Assembly: GCF_034555965.1 (NCBI RefSeq)
Contig: NZ_JAYDCK010000003.1
Location: 2,666,001-2,730,000 of the forward strand
Origin: Aquicoccus sp. G2-2
GTDB lineage: Bacteria > Pseudomonadota > Alphaproteobacteria > Rhodobacterales > Rhodobacteraceae
Reading direction: 5' to 3'
DNA: 64,000 nt
Below, one piece after another: positions 39,416 to 47,822 of this stretch. The translations under genes were made by a program, and so were the position numbers. Below the pieces are notes generated by a model. It did not search any database, was not told the DNA's origin, and saw nothing but the letters and a program-made list of their open reading frames with translations. The stretch's first letter is position 1. Each line of letters opens with the position of its first letter.

Positions 39416-39760
39416 ATGCCTCTCGCTATAGTCTTTTATTATTGTAGTCTTATATTTTGCGGTCACTCTAGCGGCTTTTGCTTCATAGCTAAAGCAGAAT
39501 TCCCAAGATTTCGGGCACGCCCCGCGTGCAATCGAACCTCGATATTTGGGCCGCCCCCGCAACAGCCTCAGACAACGGCGCAGACCGCTCAACCACCAAG
39601 CGATCAATTGACCTGAACAACACCTTTCAGCGGCCAAAAACCACGGTGCGCAAACCCCCACTGTCAGAGTTAGGTTCACAGACTGTTTCCCCGAATCCCG
39701 CCATGGGAAATAGACAAAACCCCCTTGAACGCATTAGAATGTGGCGTTAGGGGCTGCAAT
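39416..39760. other. Intergenic region between transglycosylase and hspQ
   Basis: About 345 bases. An A/T-rich patch at 39425-39460 probably holds the transglycosylase promoter. The right end carries a possible heat-shock promoter described separately. No gene is recognised in between. Confidence 0.4.
39724..39751 (+). promoter_or_regulatory. Possible RpoH-type promoter before hspQ
   Basis: CTTGAA at 39724-39729, with a 17-base gap from CTTG, then CGTTAG at 39745-39750, about 11 bases before the hspQ ATG. The -35 matches the alphaproteobacterial RpoH consensus (CTTG-N17-CYTATNT); the -10 part is only partial. The heat-shock nature of the gene supports it. Confidence 0.35.
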
Positions 39761-40090
39761 ATGATGCTAAAGACACGTGCCAAATACTATCTGGGCCAGG
39801 TGGTCCGTCATCGCAAACACCCCTTTCGTGGCGTGGTGTTCGATGTCGACCCTCGATTCAGCAATACCGAGGATTGGTATGATGCCATCCCCGAAGAAAG
39901 CCGCCCGTCAAAGGATCAGCCTTTTTATCACCTGTTGGCCGAAAACGACCAAAGCTATTACGTGGCCTATGTCAGCGAACAGAACCTGATCGCCGACTAT
40001 TCAGGAGAGCCGGTGGACCACCCCGACATCCCCGATCTCTTCGGCCCGTTTCAGGATGGCGCCTACCCGCTGCATTTTCAACTGAACTGA
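39761..40090 (+). CDS. hspQ: Heat-shock protein HspQ
   Basis: 109-residue hemimethylated-DNA-binding/HspQ family protein, a specificity factor for Lon. Features: AKYYLGQVVRHRKHPFRGV, then FDVDPRFSNTEDW and PFYHLLAEN, DQSYYVAYVSEQNL. Two ATG codons (39761 and 39764) are possible starts. Confidence 0.92.
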   Translation: MMLKTRAKYYLGQVVRHRKHPFRGVVFDVDPRFSNTEDWYDAIPEESRPSKDQPFYHLLAENDQSYYVAYVSEQNLIADYSGEPVDHPDIPDLFGPFQDGAYPLHFQLN

Positions 40091-40114
40091 AAAGCGGCAC
40101 GCGCGCGCCCTTAC

Positions 40115-40501
40115 TCAGCCGGGTTCAACCGCGCGCCCTTCCTTTTTCCAGGCACCAAATCCGCCCTCCATCTCGGCCACACGCTCAACCCCCATGTCCT
40201 GAAGCGCCTTCACCGCCAACGATGAGCGTTGCGCGCCCGCGCAAAACAGCACCAGCGTCTTGTCGGTGGTCAGAGCCTCCTTGTAATATGGGCTCTGCGG
40301 ATCAATCCAGAATTCCAACATCCCGCGCGGTGCCCGGAACGCCCCCGGTATCCGCCCCTCACGGTCAAGCTCACGCGGATCGCGAATATCAACCAGCATG
40401 ATCTCTCCGGCAGCAGCCCGCCGCTCCGCCTCTTCGGTCGACAAAGAGGTAATTTCCGACTTCGCGCGCGTCACAAGCTCTTTCACAGGTGTAATCGTCA
40501 T
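40115..40501 (-). CDS. Rhodanese-like domain protein
   Basis: 128-residue single-domain sulfurtransferase. Active-site Cys near residue 87 in LVLFCAGAQRS; MLVDIRDPREL and WIDPQSP are standard. Moves sulfane sulfur or acts as a thiol carrier; no specific partner is indicated. It lies downstream of the gamma-glutamyltransferase gene, same strand, 24 bases apart. Confidence 0.9.
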   Translation of the reverse strand: MTITPVKELVTRAKSEITSLSTEEAERRAAAGEIMLVDIRDPRELDREGRIPGAFRAPRGMLEFWIDPQSPYYKEALTTDKTLVLFCAGAQRSSLAVKALQDMGVERVAEMEGGFGAWKKEGRAVEPG

Positions 40502-40525
40502 TGTTCGGTGTCCTTTCGTTGCGGG

Positions 40526-42102
40526 TCAATATCCAACGGCCATGCCGTCCTTGCGCGGGTCTGATGCACCTTCCAGCACGCCATCATCGCGCAGCAAAAT
40601 CGCCTGCCCCCCGCCAAGCGGCGCGTCGGGCGTGCAGACATCGTGCCCCATTTCGGCCAACGTCGCGCGCACGGTATCATCATACCCACGCTCCAACTTC
40701 AAACCCCCGGCATCGGCAAAACCGCGCGGCGACTCGAACGAGCTCTGAACGTCCATGCCATAATCCACCATGTCCGTCACCAATCGCGCGTGCCCGTTCG
40801 GCTGATACTGCCCCCCATCACGCCAAACGGCATGATGACCCGGCCACCGCGCTTCAACATCCCCGGAATAATCGTGTGCATCGGTCGCTTGCCGCCCGCC
40901 AATTCGTTCGGGTGGCCTTCTTCAAGGGTAAAGCCCGCACCCCGATTTTGCAGCAAAATGCCAAATTTCTCTCCGGCAATCCCCGACCCGAACGGATGAA
41001 ACAGCGAATAGATCAGCGAAACAGCCATCCGGTCCCGGTCCACCACGGTCAGGTAAACCGTATCCTTATGCACGGCTTCGCTGATCGGCCTTGCTGCGGC
41101 CATGGCGCGCTTGGGATCAATCAGCGCCGCAAGCTTTCGGGCGGTCTCCATGCTCAACATATGGTCAAGCCGCGCCGTATGATCCGGGTCAGCGATAAAG
41201 CGGTTGCGCGCATCATAGGCAAGCTTCGCCGCCTCCGCCTCGATATGCGTGCGTGCCGCGCCAAACGGCTCCATTTCCGCCAAATCGAACTGCCGCAGGA
41301 TGTTCAGCATCAAAATCGCCGTCGCTCCCTGCCCATTCGGCGGATGCTCAACCAGATCTGTGCCCTTGTAATCGCCGCTCACCGGCTCGGCATAAAAGCT
41401 CTCCGTCGCGGCAAAATCCTCCAGCGTATGCACCCCACCAGCCGCGCGCAGCGCCGCCACCATATCCTCTGCAACCTCACCGGCATAAAACCCGTCGCGG
41501 CCGTCCCGCGCGATCCGGCGCAGCACCTCTGCCTGGCCCGGCGCTCGGAATATCTGGCCGACCCGCCCCGGTTGCCCATCAAACATAAAATGCCTGATCG
41601 CATGCCCAGAAAGCGCCTTCCCGGCCTTTGGCCAATCAAAAGCAGAGCGCGCCGCCACCGGCACTCCGTCCTCGGCATAGCGGATCGCCGGCGCCAGAAC
41701 CTGATCCAGCCCCAGCGCCCCCCAATCGGCATTCAACCTGCAAAACGCGTCTATCGCAGTCGGAATCGTCACTGCTTCTGGCCCATGAAGCGGCACCGTT
41801 TCATGCCCCGCCTCACGAAGCGCCGCCGCACGCGCCGCCGCCGGTGCCCGCCCCGACCCGTTTAACGCCTTGACCTCTTCGCCGCCCGCCGGTTTGAACA
41901 GCACAAAACAATCGCCGCCAATCCCGGTCATATGCGGCTCGCACATGCCCAGAAGAACGCCCCCCGCAATCGCCGCGTCCATCGCATTGCCGCCAGCCTG
42001 CAAAATATCCACCGCAGCTTTCGCGGCAATCGGATGCGAGGTGGCGCAAATACCATTTGTCGCCAGCACCGGCGAACGGCCGGGATGTTGAAAGTCGCGC
42101 AT
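40526..42102 (-). CDS. Gamma-glutamyltransferase family protein; frameshifted
   Basis: Restored length about 525 residues, normal for the family. N-terminal region: ATSHPIAAKAAVDILQAGGN, AIAGGVLLGMCEPHMTGIGGD. The small-subunit part shows KDTVYLTVVDRDRMAVSLI, with the nucleophile Thr at its start, and SLFHPFGSGI. The frame is lost at the C6 run on the plus strand (40811-40816): one added base joins MPFGVMGG to QYQPNGHARLVTDMVDYG. Read literally, the last about 85 residues are a separate frame. No signal peptide is visible, so it may be cytoplasmic and act on gamma-glutamyl or cephalosporin-like amides. Confidence 0.85.
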
Positions 42103-42365
42103 TGCTATGCCCCCAGTTCGATGTCGGGCAAAGACTAGGCCCGCACGCCGCGAATGCCAATGCGCGCGTTTTACGAATTTCCAAATGTTGGGGGGAAAGG
42201 AGAAACCTCGACGTCGCGCACTGGGTGGGGGCTGTTAACACGCGACGCCGAGGGAAGCTATATGCAGCTACCCGTTCGTTTTGACGCTCAATTCTGGCGA
42301 CATTTGGATGGCTTTGCGGCAATTCCGCGATTTCCACCGCGTCGCTCCGGGATGGGCAAAAGTAT
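42103..42365. other. Intergenic region upstream of gamma-glutamyltransferase
   Basis: About 260 bases with no convincing gene. Probably contains the promoter for the gamma-glutamyltransferase. A 100-codon plus-strand frame here reads into the opposite gene and has no recognisable similarity. Confidence 0.35.
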
Positions 42366-42877
42366 CTACTCCCCGCTCTTCACCGGGGCGCAGCCGCCCC
42401 GCCGCGTCAGCGGAACAACAAAACGCAGCTCGTTATGGCAACCGACCCGGCGATAGTCCAACGCCTGCGCAAGCTCGCGCACCAGAAAACAGCCCCACCC
42501 CCTTCCGGCAAGTCATCTCGTTGCACGGCATGGTTCGCCAACCGCCCCTCCGGCACCCGCAACTCACCAAGCGCGCGCCCGGAATCACGCACATAAAACG
42601 CCATCGCATTCCTACTCAGATCACCGATCACTTCAATTTGCCCCGGCTGCCCCGGCCCGTAAGCGTGCTCGACCACGTTGTTGAGCACCTCACCAAGCGC
42701 CAGCTCCACGGTGCCCCGGTCCTGCGCGCAGACCCCCTGTCGTCTCAACGTCTGCCCGAAAGCCGCCAGCGCGCGGCGCACGGCGATCTCTCCGCTTGGG
42801 AAAATCAACCGCACAGGGGCGCTCTTCGCGACTTGCATCATCCGACCGCCTTCTTGCACAACACCGGCCTGCCTCAT
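42366..42877 (-). CDS. Anti-sigma factor kinase (RsbW/HATPase type); frameshifted
   Basis: Restored length about 170 residues. GHKL-type ATPase with the N-box ELALGEVLNNVVEHAYG and a DSGRALG G1 element. The frame breaks at the C5 run on the plus strand (42498-42502); one added base continues DDLPEGG with WGCFLVRELAQALDYRR, the usual G2-region (GWGxFL) of these kinases. As read, the frame closes at 42407 with an unrelated tail. The start overlaps the STAS gene stop (ATGA), giving a classic switch pair; no sigma factor or PP2C phosphatase gene lies nearby. Confidence 0.78.
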
Positions 42878-43224
42878 CCGGCAGGGGCGCGTTCCGCTTG
42901 GGCCACAGTGTCGTAAATGGTGAAAACCGTATCCATGCGCGTCAGCCTGAACACCCGGTCCACCATTGGCGTCAACCCGGCCAAATCCATCCGCCGCTGC
43001 GGGCCAAGATGCTTCATCGCAGCCACGATCGCGCCCAACCCGCTCGAATCGATGAACTCAACCTCGCTCAGGTCCAACAGCACATGCGACAACGCTTCGC
43101 CCGTCTTTTCACGCATGGCGTCCTTGAAACGGATGGCCGCCGCGGCATCAATCCGGCTCTCATGCACCGCAATCACCCGAAATTTGCCCGCATCCCTGCT
43201 TTCCAGATTCATTTCAATCTCCAA
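42874..43224 (-). CDS. STAS-domain anti-anti-sigma factor
   Basis: 116-residue antagonist of the kinase encoded next to it. The phosphorylatable Ser is in VEFIDSSGLGAIV, the exact STAS signature. M1 (43224) or M5 (43212) could be the start. Partner-switching is the expected mode: the unphosphorylated STAS protein binds the kinase and frees its target. Confidence 0.88.
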   Translation of the reverse strand: MEIEMNLESRDAGKFRVIAVHESRIDAAAAIRFKDAMREKTGEALSHVLLDLSEVEFIDSSGLGAIVAAMKHLGPQRRMDLAGLTPMVDRVFRLTRMDTVFTIYDTVAQAERAPAG

Positions 43225-43312
43225 CCTCGAAATTCCTGCAATCTTTCAACGAGGCTAGACCTCAATCCTTACCATTCGGTATGCAGGGGCAGCACAAACC
43301 GGAGGAGTCGCC

Positions 43313-44485
43313 ATGAAAGAGGTCGTCATCACAGGGGCATCGCGCACCCCAATGGGTGGATTTCAAGGGGTTTTCGATGGCGTTTCAGCCGCGACCCTCG
43401 GTGGCTCGGCGATTCGCGCCGCACTGGTCGATGCCGGTGTCAGCACCGTCGAAGAGGTTCTGATGGGCTGTGTCCTGCCCGCCGGTCAGGGGCAGGCACC
43501 CGCCCGGCAAGCCAGTTTTGCCGCCGGCCTCGGCGAAGAGGTGCCCGCCACGACCCTCAACAAGATGTGCGGGTCGGGAATGAGAACCGCCATGATGGCC
43601 TTCGATCAAATCGCCTTGGGCCACAATCAGGTGATGATCGCCGGCGGCATGGAAAGCATGTCTGGCGCGCCCTACATTTTGCCAAAGATGCGCGGTGGCG
43701 CGCGTATCGGCCATCAGGAGGTCAAAGACCACATGTTTCTCGATGGTCTGGAAGACGCCTACGACAAGGGCCGCCTCATGGGCACCTTCGCCGAAGATTG
43801 CGCCGAAGCCTTTCAATTCACCCGCGAAGCACAGGATCAATATGCCATCGGGTCGCTCGACAATGCGCTCTCCGCCGAACGGACCGGCGCATTCGAGGGC
43901 GAAATCAGCCCCGTCACCATCCACGCCCGCACCGGCGAAACTGTAATCACCCGCGACGAACAACCCGGCAAGGCCCGGCCCGAAAAAATCCCGATGCTCA
44001 AGCCCGCTTTCCGCAAGGATGGCACCGTGACCGCCGCCAATAGCTCCTCAATCTCCGATGGCGCCGCTGCCCTGATGCTGGCATCGCGCGATCATGCCGA
44101 AGCACAAGGTCTGCGCATTCGCGCCCGAATCCTCGGCCACGCCTCACACGCGCAAGCCCCTTCGCAATTCCCCACCGCCCCGATCCCCGCAGCCCAAAAA
44201 CTGCTCGAACGGCTCGGCTGGGATATATCCGACGTCGATCTCTGGGAGGTGAACGAGGCGTTTGCGGTCGTTCCAATGGCCTTCATGCATGAAATGGGCA
44301 TTTCGCGCGACATCATGAACATCAATGGCGGCGCCTGCGCCCTCGGCCATCCCATCGGCGCATCTGGGGCTCGCATCATGGTTACGCTGTTGAATGCGCT
44401 GGAAAAACACGACCTCAAACGTGGCATCGCAGCAATCTGCATCGGCGGCGGCGAAGGCACAGCCATCGCTATCGAGCGCATCTAA
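43313..44485 (+). CDS. Acetyl-CoA C-acyltransferase (thiolase)
   Basis: 390 residues. Catalytic residues: nucleophile Cys86 in LNKMCGSGM, His346 in ALGHPIGASG and Cys376 in ICIGGGEG, all intact. NEAFAVVPMA is the usual middle block. Condenses or cleaves acyl-CoA; biosynthetic (acetoacetyl-CoA) versus degradative role is open. Strong ribosome-binding site (GGAGGAG). Divergent from the STAS pair. Confidence 0.92.
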   Translation: MKEVVITGASRTPMGGFQGVFDGVSAATLGGSAIRAALVDAGVSTVEEVLMGCVLPAGQGQAPARQASFAAGLGEEVPATTLNKMCGSGMRTAMMAFDQIALGHNQVMIAGGMESMSGAPYILPKMRGGARIGHQEVKDHMFLDGLEDAYDKGRLMGTFAEDCAEAFQFTREAQDQYAIGSLDNALSAERTGAFEGEISPVTIHARTGETVITRDEQPGKARPEKIPMLKPAFRKDGTVTAANSSSISDGAAALMLASRDHAEAQGLRIRARILGHASHAQAPSQFPTAPIPAAQKLLERLGWDISDVDLWEVNEAFAVVPMAFMHEMGISRDIMNINGGACALGHPIGASGARIMVTLLNALEKHDLKRGIAAICIGGGEGTAIAIERI

Positions 44486-44499
44486 GCGCCGCGCACACT

Positions 44500-44550
44500 C
44501 TTCATTTTGCCATAAATATCCCGGGGGTGTGGGGCTGGCCCCCGCTCCAC
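44500..44550 (+). repeat. Dispersed extragenic repeat, copy B
   Basis: CTTCATTTTGCCATAAATAT followed by CCCGGGGG and a GGGGCTGGCCCCCGC palindrome. Close match to copies A (32500) and C (47709). Positioned between the thiolase and the XRE-cupin gene. Confidence 0.75.
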
Positions 44551-44560
44551 ACCGTCTTTA

Positions 44561-44583
44561 TGAAAAATTCCTTTGATTTTTCA
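44561..44583. promoter_or_regulatory. Candidate operator of the XRE-cupin regulator
   Basis: Perfect 8-base inverted repeat TGAAAAAT / ATTTTTCA with a 7-base spacer, about 48 bases before the regulator ATG. A related looser pair (TGAAAT ... TTTTCA) follows at about 44600-44622. The symmetry is what a dimeric HTH_XRE protein would bind. Confidence 0.5.
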
Positions 44584-44631
44584 CACGACTCAGGCATCGT
44601 GAAATTATCAGGTCTTTTTTCATGAGCCCCA

Positions 44632-45200
44632 ATGCGCCACGACCCACCATATCAAGCCACGCTCGGCGCGGATATCCGCGCGGTGCGCAAGTCGCGCGGC
44701 CTCACCCTGTCTGAGCTCGCCGCCACGCTGGGCCGTTCCGTCGGCTGGCTTTCGCAGGTTGAGCGCGACCTCTCGCAGCCTTCAATTACCGATCTGCGCG
44801 CCATCGCCGCGGCCCTGCAAACCACCATCTCGCTGCTGTTCGGACAAGCACCTGCCCCCGCACATGAAGCAGGCCATATAGTCCGCAAGACCGCCCGCCG
44901 CCCGATCGGTTCAGGCGACGCAGGCCTCATCGAAGAGCTGCTCTCGCCCGATCTGACCGACGATTTCGAAATGGTCCACTCCACCTTTCAACCCTACTCG
45001 CGCATCGGTGAAACCGTGACCCGCCCGACGCAAGAAGTCGGCTACCTGATCTCCGGCAAGCTCGATTTGGTTATTTCGGGCACCCGCTTCACCATTCATC
45101 CCGGCGACAGTTTTCGCATCCGGGCAGAGCCGTTCGAATGGATCAATCCCTACGCCGAACCGGCACACGCCATCTGGGTCATCGCACCCCCGTCTATTGA
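44632..45200 (+). CDS. XRE-family regulator with cupin domain; 3' frameshift
   Basis: About 189 residues once restored. N-terminal helix-turn-helix: LGADIRAVRKSRGLTLSELA, GWLSQVERDLSQPS. C-terminal cupin (about residues 115-185) with GYLISGKLDLVI and IHPGDSFRI. At the C5 run 45187-45191 one added C changes the end to IAPPVY-stop, the standard ending for the group, 12 bases before the next ATG. As read, the frame runs on to 45405 inside the next gene. Likely senses a small methylated or polyamine-like ligand and controls the two dehydrogenases that follow. Confidence 0.85.
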
Positions 45201-45212
45201 AGGAGCAGTATC

Positions 45213-47660
45213 ATGTCCGACTTCCCCACCACCGCCCGCGTCGTCATCATCGGCGGCGGCGTCGTTGGCACCTCCGCACTTTATCACTTGGCCAAGGCAG
45301 GCTGGACCGACTGCGTGCTGCTGGAAAAGAACGAACTCACCGCAGGCAGCACATGGCACGCCGCCGGCAACGTGCCGACCTTCAGCACCTCATGGTCAAT
45401 CATGAACATGCAGCGCTATTCGACCGAGCTTTACGCCCGCCTCGGGGCCGAAGTGGACTACCCGATGAACTACCACGTCACCGGCTCGCTCCGGCTTGGC
45501 CATTCGCCCGAACGGATGCAGGAATTCGCCCGCGCCAAGGGCATGGGAAATTATCAAGGCGTGAACCTCGAAATTCTCTCACCTGATGAAGCACAGGCAC
45601 GCTATCCCTTCCTTGAAACGCACGACCTCGCCGGTGCGCTCTATGACCCGAACGATGGTGACATCGACCCGGCTCAACTGACGCAAGCACTGGCCAAGGG
45701 CGCGCGTGACATGGGCGCGAAAATCCTTCGTTTTACCCCGGCCACGGGGGTCTCCCGCGACAATGGCGAATGGGTGATCGAGACCGAAAAAGGCAGTATC
45801 AGAGCCGAATTCGTGGTCAACGCCGCCGGTTACTATGCACAGCGCGTCGGGGAATGGTTCAAGCCCTTCGGCGGGCGCACCGTCCCGATGATGGTGATGT
45901 CTCATCAATACATGCTGTTTGAGGAAATGGAGGCACTGAAAGACTGGTCGGGGCAGGCGGGCCACAAGCTGCCGCTCCTGCGCGATGTCGATACGTCCTA
46001 CTATCTGCGGCAGGAAAAACACGGCTTCAACCTTGGCCCGTATGAGCGCGCCTGCCGCGCCCATTGGGCCGACCCGTCCGACCCCATGCCCGAGGATTTC
46101 TCGTTCCAGCTCTACCCTGACGATCTCGACCGGCTGGAACCCTATATCGAAGACGCTCTCGCGCGTGTTCCGCTTCTGGCCGAGGCGGGCGTCTCCAAAG
46201 TGATCAACGGCCCGATTCCTTATGCCCCCGATGGCAACCCGCTCATTGGCCCGATGCCCGGTGTCCCCAACGCGTTCGAGGCCTGCGTTTTCACCTTTGG
46301 CATTGCGCAGGGCGGCGGCGCGGGCAAGGTGCTCGCCGAATGGATCACCGAAGGGCAGACGGAATGGGATATGTGGTCCTGCGATCCGCGCCGCTATACC
46401 GATTATACCGATCACGCTTACTGCGTCGCCAAGGGCAAGGAAATCTACGGGCACGAATACGCCATGCACTTCCCATGGCACCGCTGGCCCGCCGGACACG
46501 ACCAAAAACTCTCTCCCCTGCATGAGCGCATCAAAGCCCTCGGCGGTCAGATGGGGGCTTATAACGGCTGGGAACGCGCCAACTGGTTCGCACAAGACGG
46601 CGATGATCTTTCCGAAGCGGCAACCCAAACCTGGAACCGCGCTGGCCCGTGGGAACCGCGTATCCGCGAAGAATGTGAAGCAGTGCGCGATAATGTCGGC
46701 GTGCTCGATCTACCCGGCTTTTCGCGCTTCAACCTTTCCGGCGATGGCGCCGCCGAATTCCTGCGCAGCCAGATCGCCGGAGCCTTGCCCAAGGTAGGGC
46801 GAATGAACCTCATGTATTTCGCTGATCCGCGCGGCCGTATCCTCACCGAGATGAGCTGCCTGCGCCACGATGAGGATTTCTTCACCCTGATCACCGCCGC
46901 CGCCGCGCAATGGCATGATTTCGAATTGTTGAAAAACCGCCAGCCTGACGGGCTAACCCTGACCGATCACAGCGCCGATTACGGCACCCTCATCGTCACC
47001 GGCCCCAAGGCCCGCACCCTGTTCGAAGCCATCGGCACCGAAGCCGACCTGTCGCTGCCATGGCTCTCGCATCAAGGCGCGCGCGTTGCGGGGCAGCCCT
47101 GCGCCCTCGCACGGGTCTCCTTCGCAGGCGAACTCGGCTGGGAAGTTCACGCCGCCAACGCGCAAATGCCCGCAATCTACGACGCTCTCCTCGCCGCCGG
47201 GGCCAAACCCTTCGGCATGTGGGCGCTGAACGCGCTACGGCTCGAAAAAGGCTACCGCGCTTGGAAAGGCGACCTCTCGACCGATTACAGCCTGCTTGAA
47301 GGCGGGCTAGACCGCTTCATCCGCCTCGACAAGCCACAGGATTTCCCCGGCAAAGCGGCCCTGCTCTCTGAAAAGCAGCAAGGCGCCAGCAAACGCTTCG
47401 TCACCCTGATCGTTGAAGCTGGCGAAGCCGACGCGCCCTATATGTCGACCCTCTGGCATGATGGTAAAATCGTCGGTGAAACCACCTCTGGCGGCTGGGG
47501 CTATCGGGTGCAAAAATCCATCGCTTTCGGCATGATCAGAGCCGATCTTGCCACCCCCGGCACCGAAATAGAGGTTGAAATCTACGGCCAGCGCCACAAA
47601 GCCACCGTTCAACCCGACGAACCGCTCTGGGATCCACAAAACGAAAGAATCCGCACATGA
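45213..47660 (+). CDS. FAD-dependent dehydrogenase with GcvT domain (dimethylglycine/sarcosine type), first copy
   Basis: 815 residues. The N-terminal FAD motif is VVIIGGGVVGTSALYHLAKAG. The TWHAAG motif (His near residue 49) matches the site of covalent FAD attachment in dimethylglycine dehydrogenase. The middle has the oxidoreductase fold. The C-terminal half, from about residue 430, is a folate-binding GcvT/aminomethyltransferase domain with GDGAAEFLRS and AGELGWEVH. Removes a methyl group from an N-methyl amine and passes it to tetrahydrofolate. The ribosome-binding site GAAGGAG lies before the ATG. Exact substrate unknown. Confidence 0.88.
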   Translation: MSDFPTTARVVIIGGGVVGTSALYHLAKAGWTDCVLLEKNELTAGSTWHAAGNVPTFSTSWSIMNMQRYSTELYARLGAEVDYPMNYHVTGSLRLGHSPERMQEFARAKGMGNYQGVNLEILSPDEAQARYPFLETHDLAGALYDPNDGDIDPAQLTQALAKGARDMGAKILRFTPATGVSRDNGEWVIETEKGSIRAEFVVNAAGYYAQRVGEWFKPFGGRTVPMMVMSHQYMLFEEMEALKDWSGQAGHKLPLLRDVDTSYYLRQEKHGFNLGPYERACRAHWADPSDPMPEDFSFQLYPDDLDRLEPYIEDALARVPLLAEAGVSKVINGPIPYAPDGNPLIGPMPGVPNAFEACVFTFGIAQGGGAGKVLAEWITEGQTEWDMWSCDPRRYTDYTDHAYCVAKGKEIYGHEYAMHFPWHRWPAGHDQKLSPLHERIKALGGQMGAYNGWERANWFAQDGDDLSEAATQTWNRAGPWEPRIREECEAVRDNVGVLDLPGFSRFNLSGDGAAEFLRSQIAGALPKVGRMNLMYFADPRGRILTEMSCLRHDEDFFTLITAAAAQWHDFELLKNRQPDGLTLTDHSADYGTLIVTGPKARTLFEAIGTEADLSLPWLSHQGARVAGQPCALARVSFAGELGWEVHAANAQMPAIYDALLAAGAKPFGMWALNALRLEKGYRAWKGDLSTDYSLLEGGLDRFIRLDKPQDFPGKAALLSEKQQGASKRFVTLIVEAGEADAPYMSTLWHDGKIVGETTSGGWGYRVQKSIAFGMIRADLATPGTEIEVEIYGQRHKATVQPDEPLWDPQNERIRT

Positions 47661-47708
47661 CCGCGCCCTTCCCTCCCCACGGCCGCGCGCCTCTTCTCTC
47701 CCTGCCCG

Positions 47709-47783
47709 CTTCATTTGGCCAAAAATACCTCGGGGGTGCGGGGGCTGGCCCCCGCTTAAACCGGCGTGCGGGGGTTGGCCTCC
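47709..47783 (+). repeat. Dispersed extragenic repeat, copy C, with partial tandem unit
   Basis: CTTCATTTGGCCAAAAATAC then CTCGGGGGTGCGGGGGCT and GGCCCCCGC to 47755, nearly the same as copy B. A shortened second unit (GTGCGGGGGTTGGCCTCCG, 47765-47783) follows. It separates the two FAD/GcvT genes, so it lies inside what may be one transcript. Confidence 0.75.
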
Positions 47784-47822
47784 GTTTCTGTCCTCTGCCT
47801 TGACCCTGAACAGGAGTTCTCC

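Noticed and set aside
40501-41865. A 454-codon plus-strand frame opposite gamma-glutamyltransferase
   Set aside because: Arg/His/Pro-rich shadow frame; the minus-strand product has clear family motifs.
42154-42456. A 100-codon plus-strand frame in the gap before gamma-glutamyltransferase
   Set aside because: No recognisable similarity, no good ribosome-binding site, and it runs into the opposite kinase gene.
42796-44043. A 415-codon plus-strand frame crossing the STAS and thiolase genes
   Set aside because: It spans two confident genes in the wrong frame and shows no family motif.
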